A DNA stretch of 13,268 bases from Bacillota bacterium (GTDB lineage Bacteria > Bacillota > Clostridia > Christensenellales > CAG-138). Location of the stretch: the NCBI GenBank assembly GCA_023453725.1, contig JAEXTB010000152.1:1-13268 (forward strand), written 5' to 3'. The notes under the pieces are model-generated. The model was not told the DNA's origin and ran no database searches. It saw only the letters and a list, made by a program, of their open reading frames with translations. A program made the translations under genes and the position numbers. Shown piece after piece: positions 12,686-13,268 of this stretch (the first letter of the stretch is position 1; every line of letters starts with the position of its first letter).

Positions 12686-13268
12686 TTATGCGTTTTGTGT
12701 GCGCGCGATGGTTGTGTTGTCCTTCGTTCGGTCAGTCAGCGCCTGTACGGGGTTGGGGCCGACTTCCGCCCTGTAATCAGTATTGAACTGTTGCTGGTGA
12801 CGGTAGATGACCTTATGGCTGGCTACGGCTTGAATATCGTGGTTGACTTTATTTTGGTAAGTAAAGAACTCATGTGAGGGCGGAAGCTGCGTCACATCGG
12901 CATACTCTTCCCGGTTGGCTGTAAGCAGTATCTGGCTTCCCAGCACCTGACGCACATAATCCCGCGTATCGTGGAACTGCAATAGCTTCGGGAAATCGCC
13001 GCCGGGGATGACGGACTGCCACTCCTTGTTTTCATATTTCTGCAATAGCTCTACCGCTTTATGAAGCTGGGCGATCTCCTGCGTGAAATGCATCTCCCAA
13101 ATGGATTTGACGTTCGGATCAAGCTCATCCTGATAGAACGAATAATAGAGGTAGCATTCCATATATTCGTGCATCAGCAGGCTTTCGAGCCATGTCGCGT
13201 TGGGGTCTAGTAGCGACCCGTAATGTGTCACGTGCTGCTCCTCAATCTGGCCGATTTCAAGGTAAAGC
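12686..13268 (-). CDS. Ferritin-like protein, N-terminus outside window
   Basis: The minus-strand frame is open from the right edge to TAA at 12686-12688, giving 193 visible residues; a GTG at 13231 is internal rather than the true start. The first visible helix has LYLEIGQIEEQH, with an ExxH pair typical of di-metal ferritin-like bundles. It is followed by helices with HEYMECYLYYSFYQDE and WEMHFTQEIAQLHKA, which supply further Glu and His residues. The arrangement suggests a four-helix di-iron or di-manganese protein, perhaps in redox defence or storage. The tail, from TRDYVRQVLGSQ through VNHDIQAVASHKVIYRHQQQ to IARTQNA, is a C-terminal extension I do not recognise. Without the N-terminus the exact family, metal and activity cannot be given. 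Confidence 0.65.
   Translation of the reverse strand, partial: LYLEIGQIEEQHVTHYGSLLDPNATWLESLLMHEYMECYLYYSFYQDELDPNVKSIWEMHFTQEIAQLHKAVELLQKYENKEWQSVIPGGDFPKLLQFHDTRDYVRQVLGSQILLTANREEYADVTQLPPSHEFFTYQNKVNHDIQAVASHKVIYRHQQQFNTDYRAEVGPNPVQALTDRTKDNTTIARTQNA

Noticed and set aside
1..13268. CRISPR arrays, tRNA or rRNA genes, insertion sequences, phage genes, or a novel defence system
   Set aside because: No regularly spaced repeats, cloverleaf-like sequences, transposase or integrase motifs, or defence-type domains were found on either strand by eye.

Overview
The window reads as chromosomal DNA from a Gram-positive Bacillota (Firmicutes), most likely a clostridial lineage of moderate to high G+C. 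The grounds are strong GGAGG-type ribosome binding sites, a lipoprotein substrate-binding protein with a Pro/Ala/Thr linker, a YesM/YesN-type two-component pair, and an ABC importer with no dedicated ATPase. The species cannot be told from the sequence.

Layout. Positions 1-123 are the 3' end of a cob(I)alamin adenosyltransferase gene, followed by a probable terminator. Positions 235-10868 hold a single-strand carbohydrate locus: a YesM-type sensor kinase, a lipoprotein sugar-binding protein, two ABC permeases, a YesN-type AraC response regulator, a GH94 phosphorylase that closely resembles N,N'-diacetylchitobiose phosphorylase, an alpha-D-phosphohexomutase and a glucosamine-6-phosphate deaminase (NagB). 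A strong intrinsic terminator follows nagB. From about 11136 to the right edge every gene is on the minus strand: a small low-G+C P-loop kinase-like protein, a divergent shikimate dehydrogenase (AroE family), and a ferritin-like protein cut by the window edge.

How the genes fit together (inference from family knowledge). The importer would bring in a beta-1,4-linked amino-sugar disaccharide, probably chitobiose. The phosphorylase splits it with phosphate into a free amino sugar and a sugar 1-phosphate. The mutase converts the 1-phosphate to the 6-phosphate, and NagB turns glucosamine-6-phosphate into fructose-6-phosphate and ammonia. This is the logic of the chitobiose pathway of Vibrio, here placed under a two-component system. 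A GlcNAc kinase, a GlcNAc-6-phosphate deacetylase (NagA) and a transporter ATPase are not in the window. They are either elsewhere in the genome, or the substrate is partly deacetylated.

Regulation visible in the sequence. An exact 9-bp direct repeat and a 17-bp inverted repeat sit at a TTGACA box upstream of the binding-protein gene. A strong hairpin lies between the binding-protein and permease genes and another lies after the permeases. An inverted repeat precedes the phosphorylase gene. No stretch longer than 300 bases lacks a gene. The largest gap, 10869-11135, holds the nagB terminator, a perfect 16-bp palindrome and a 20-codon reading frame with a good ribosome binding site. I saw no tRNA, rRNA, CRISPR array, insertion sequence or phage gene.
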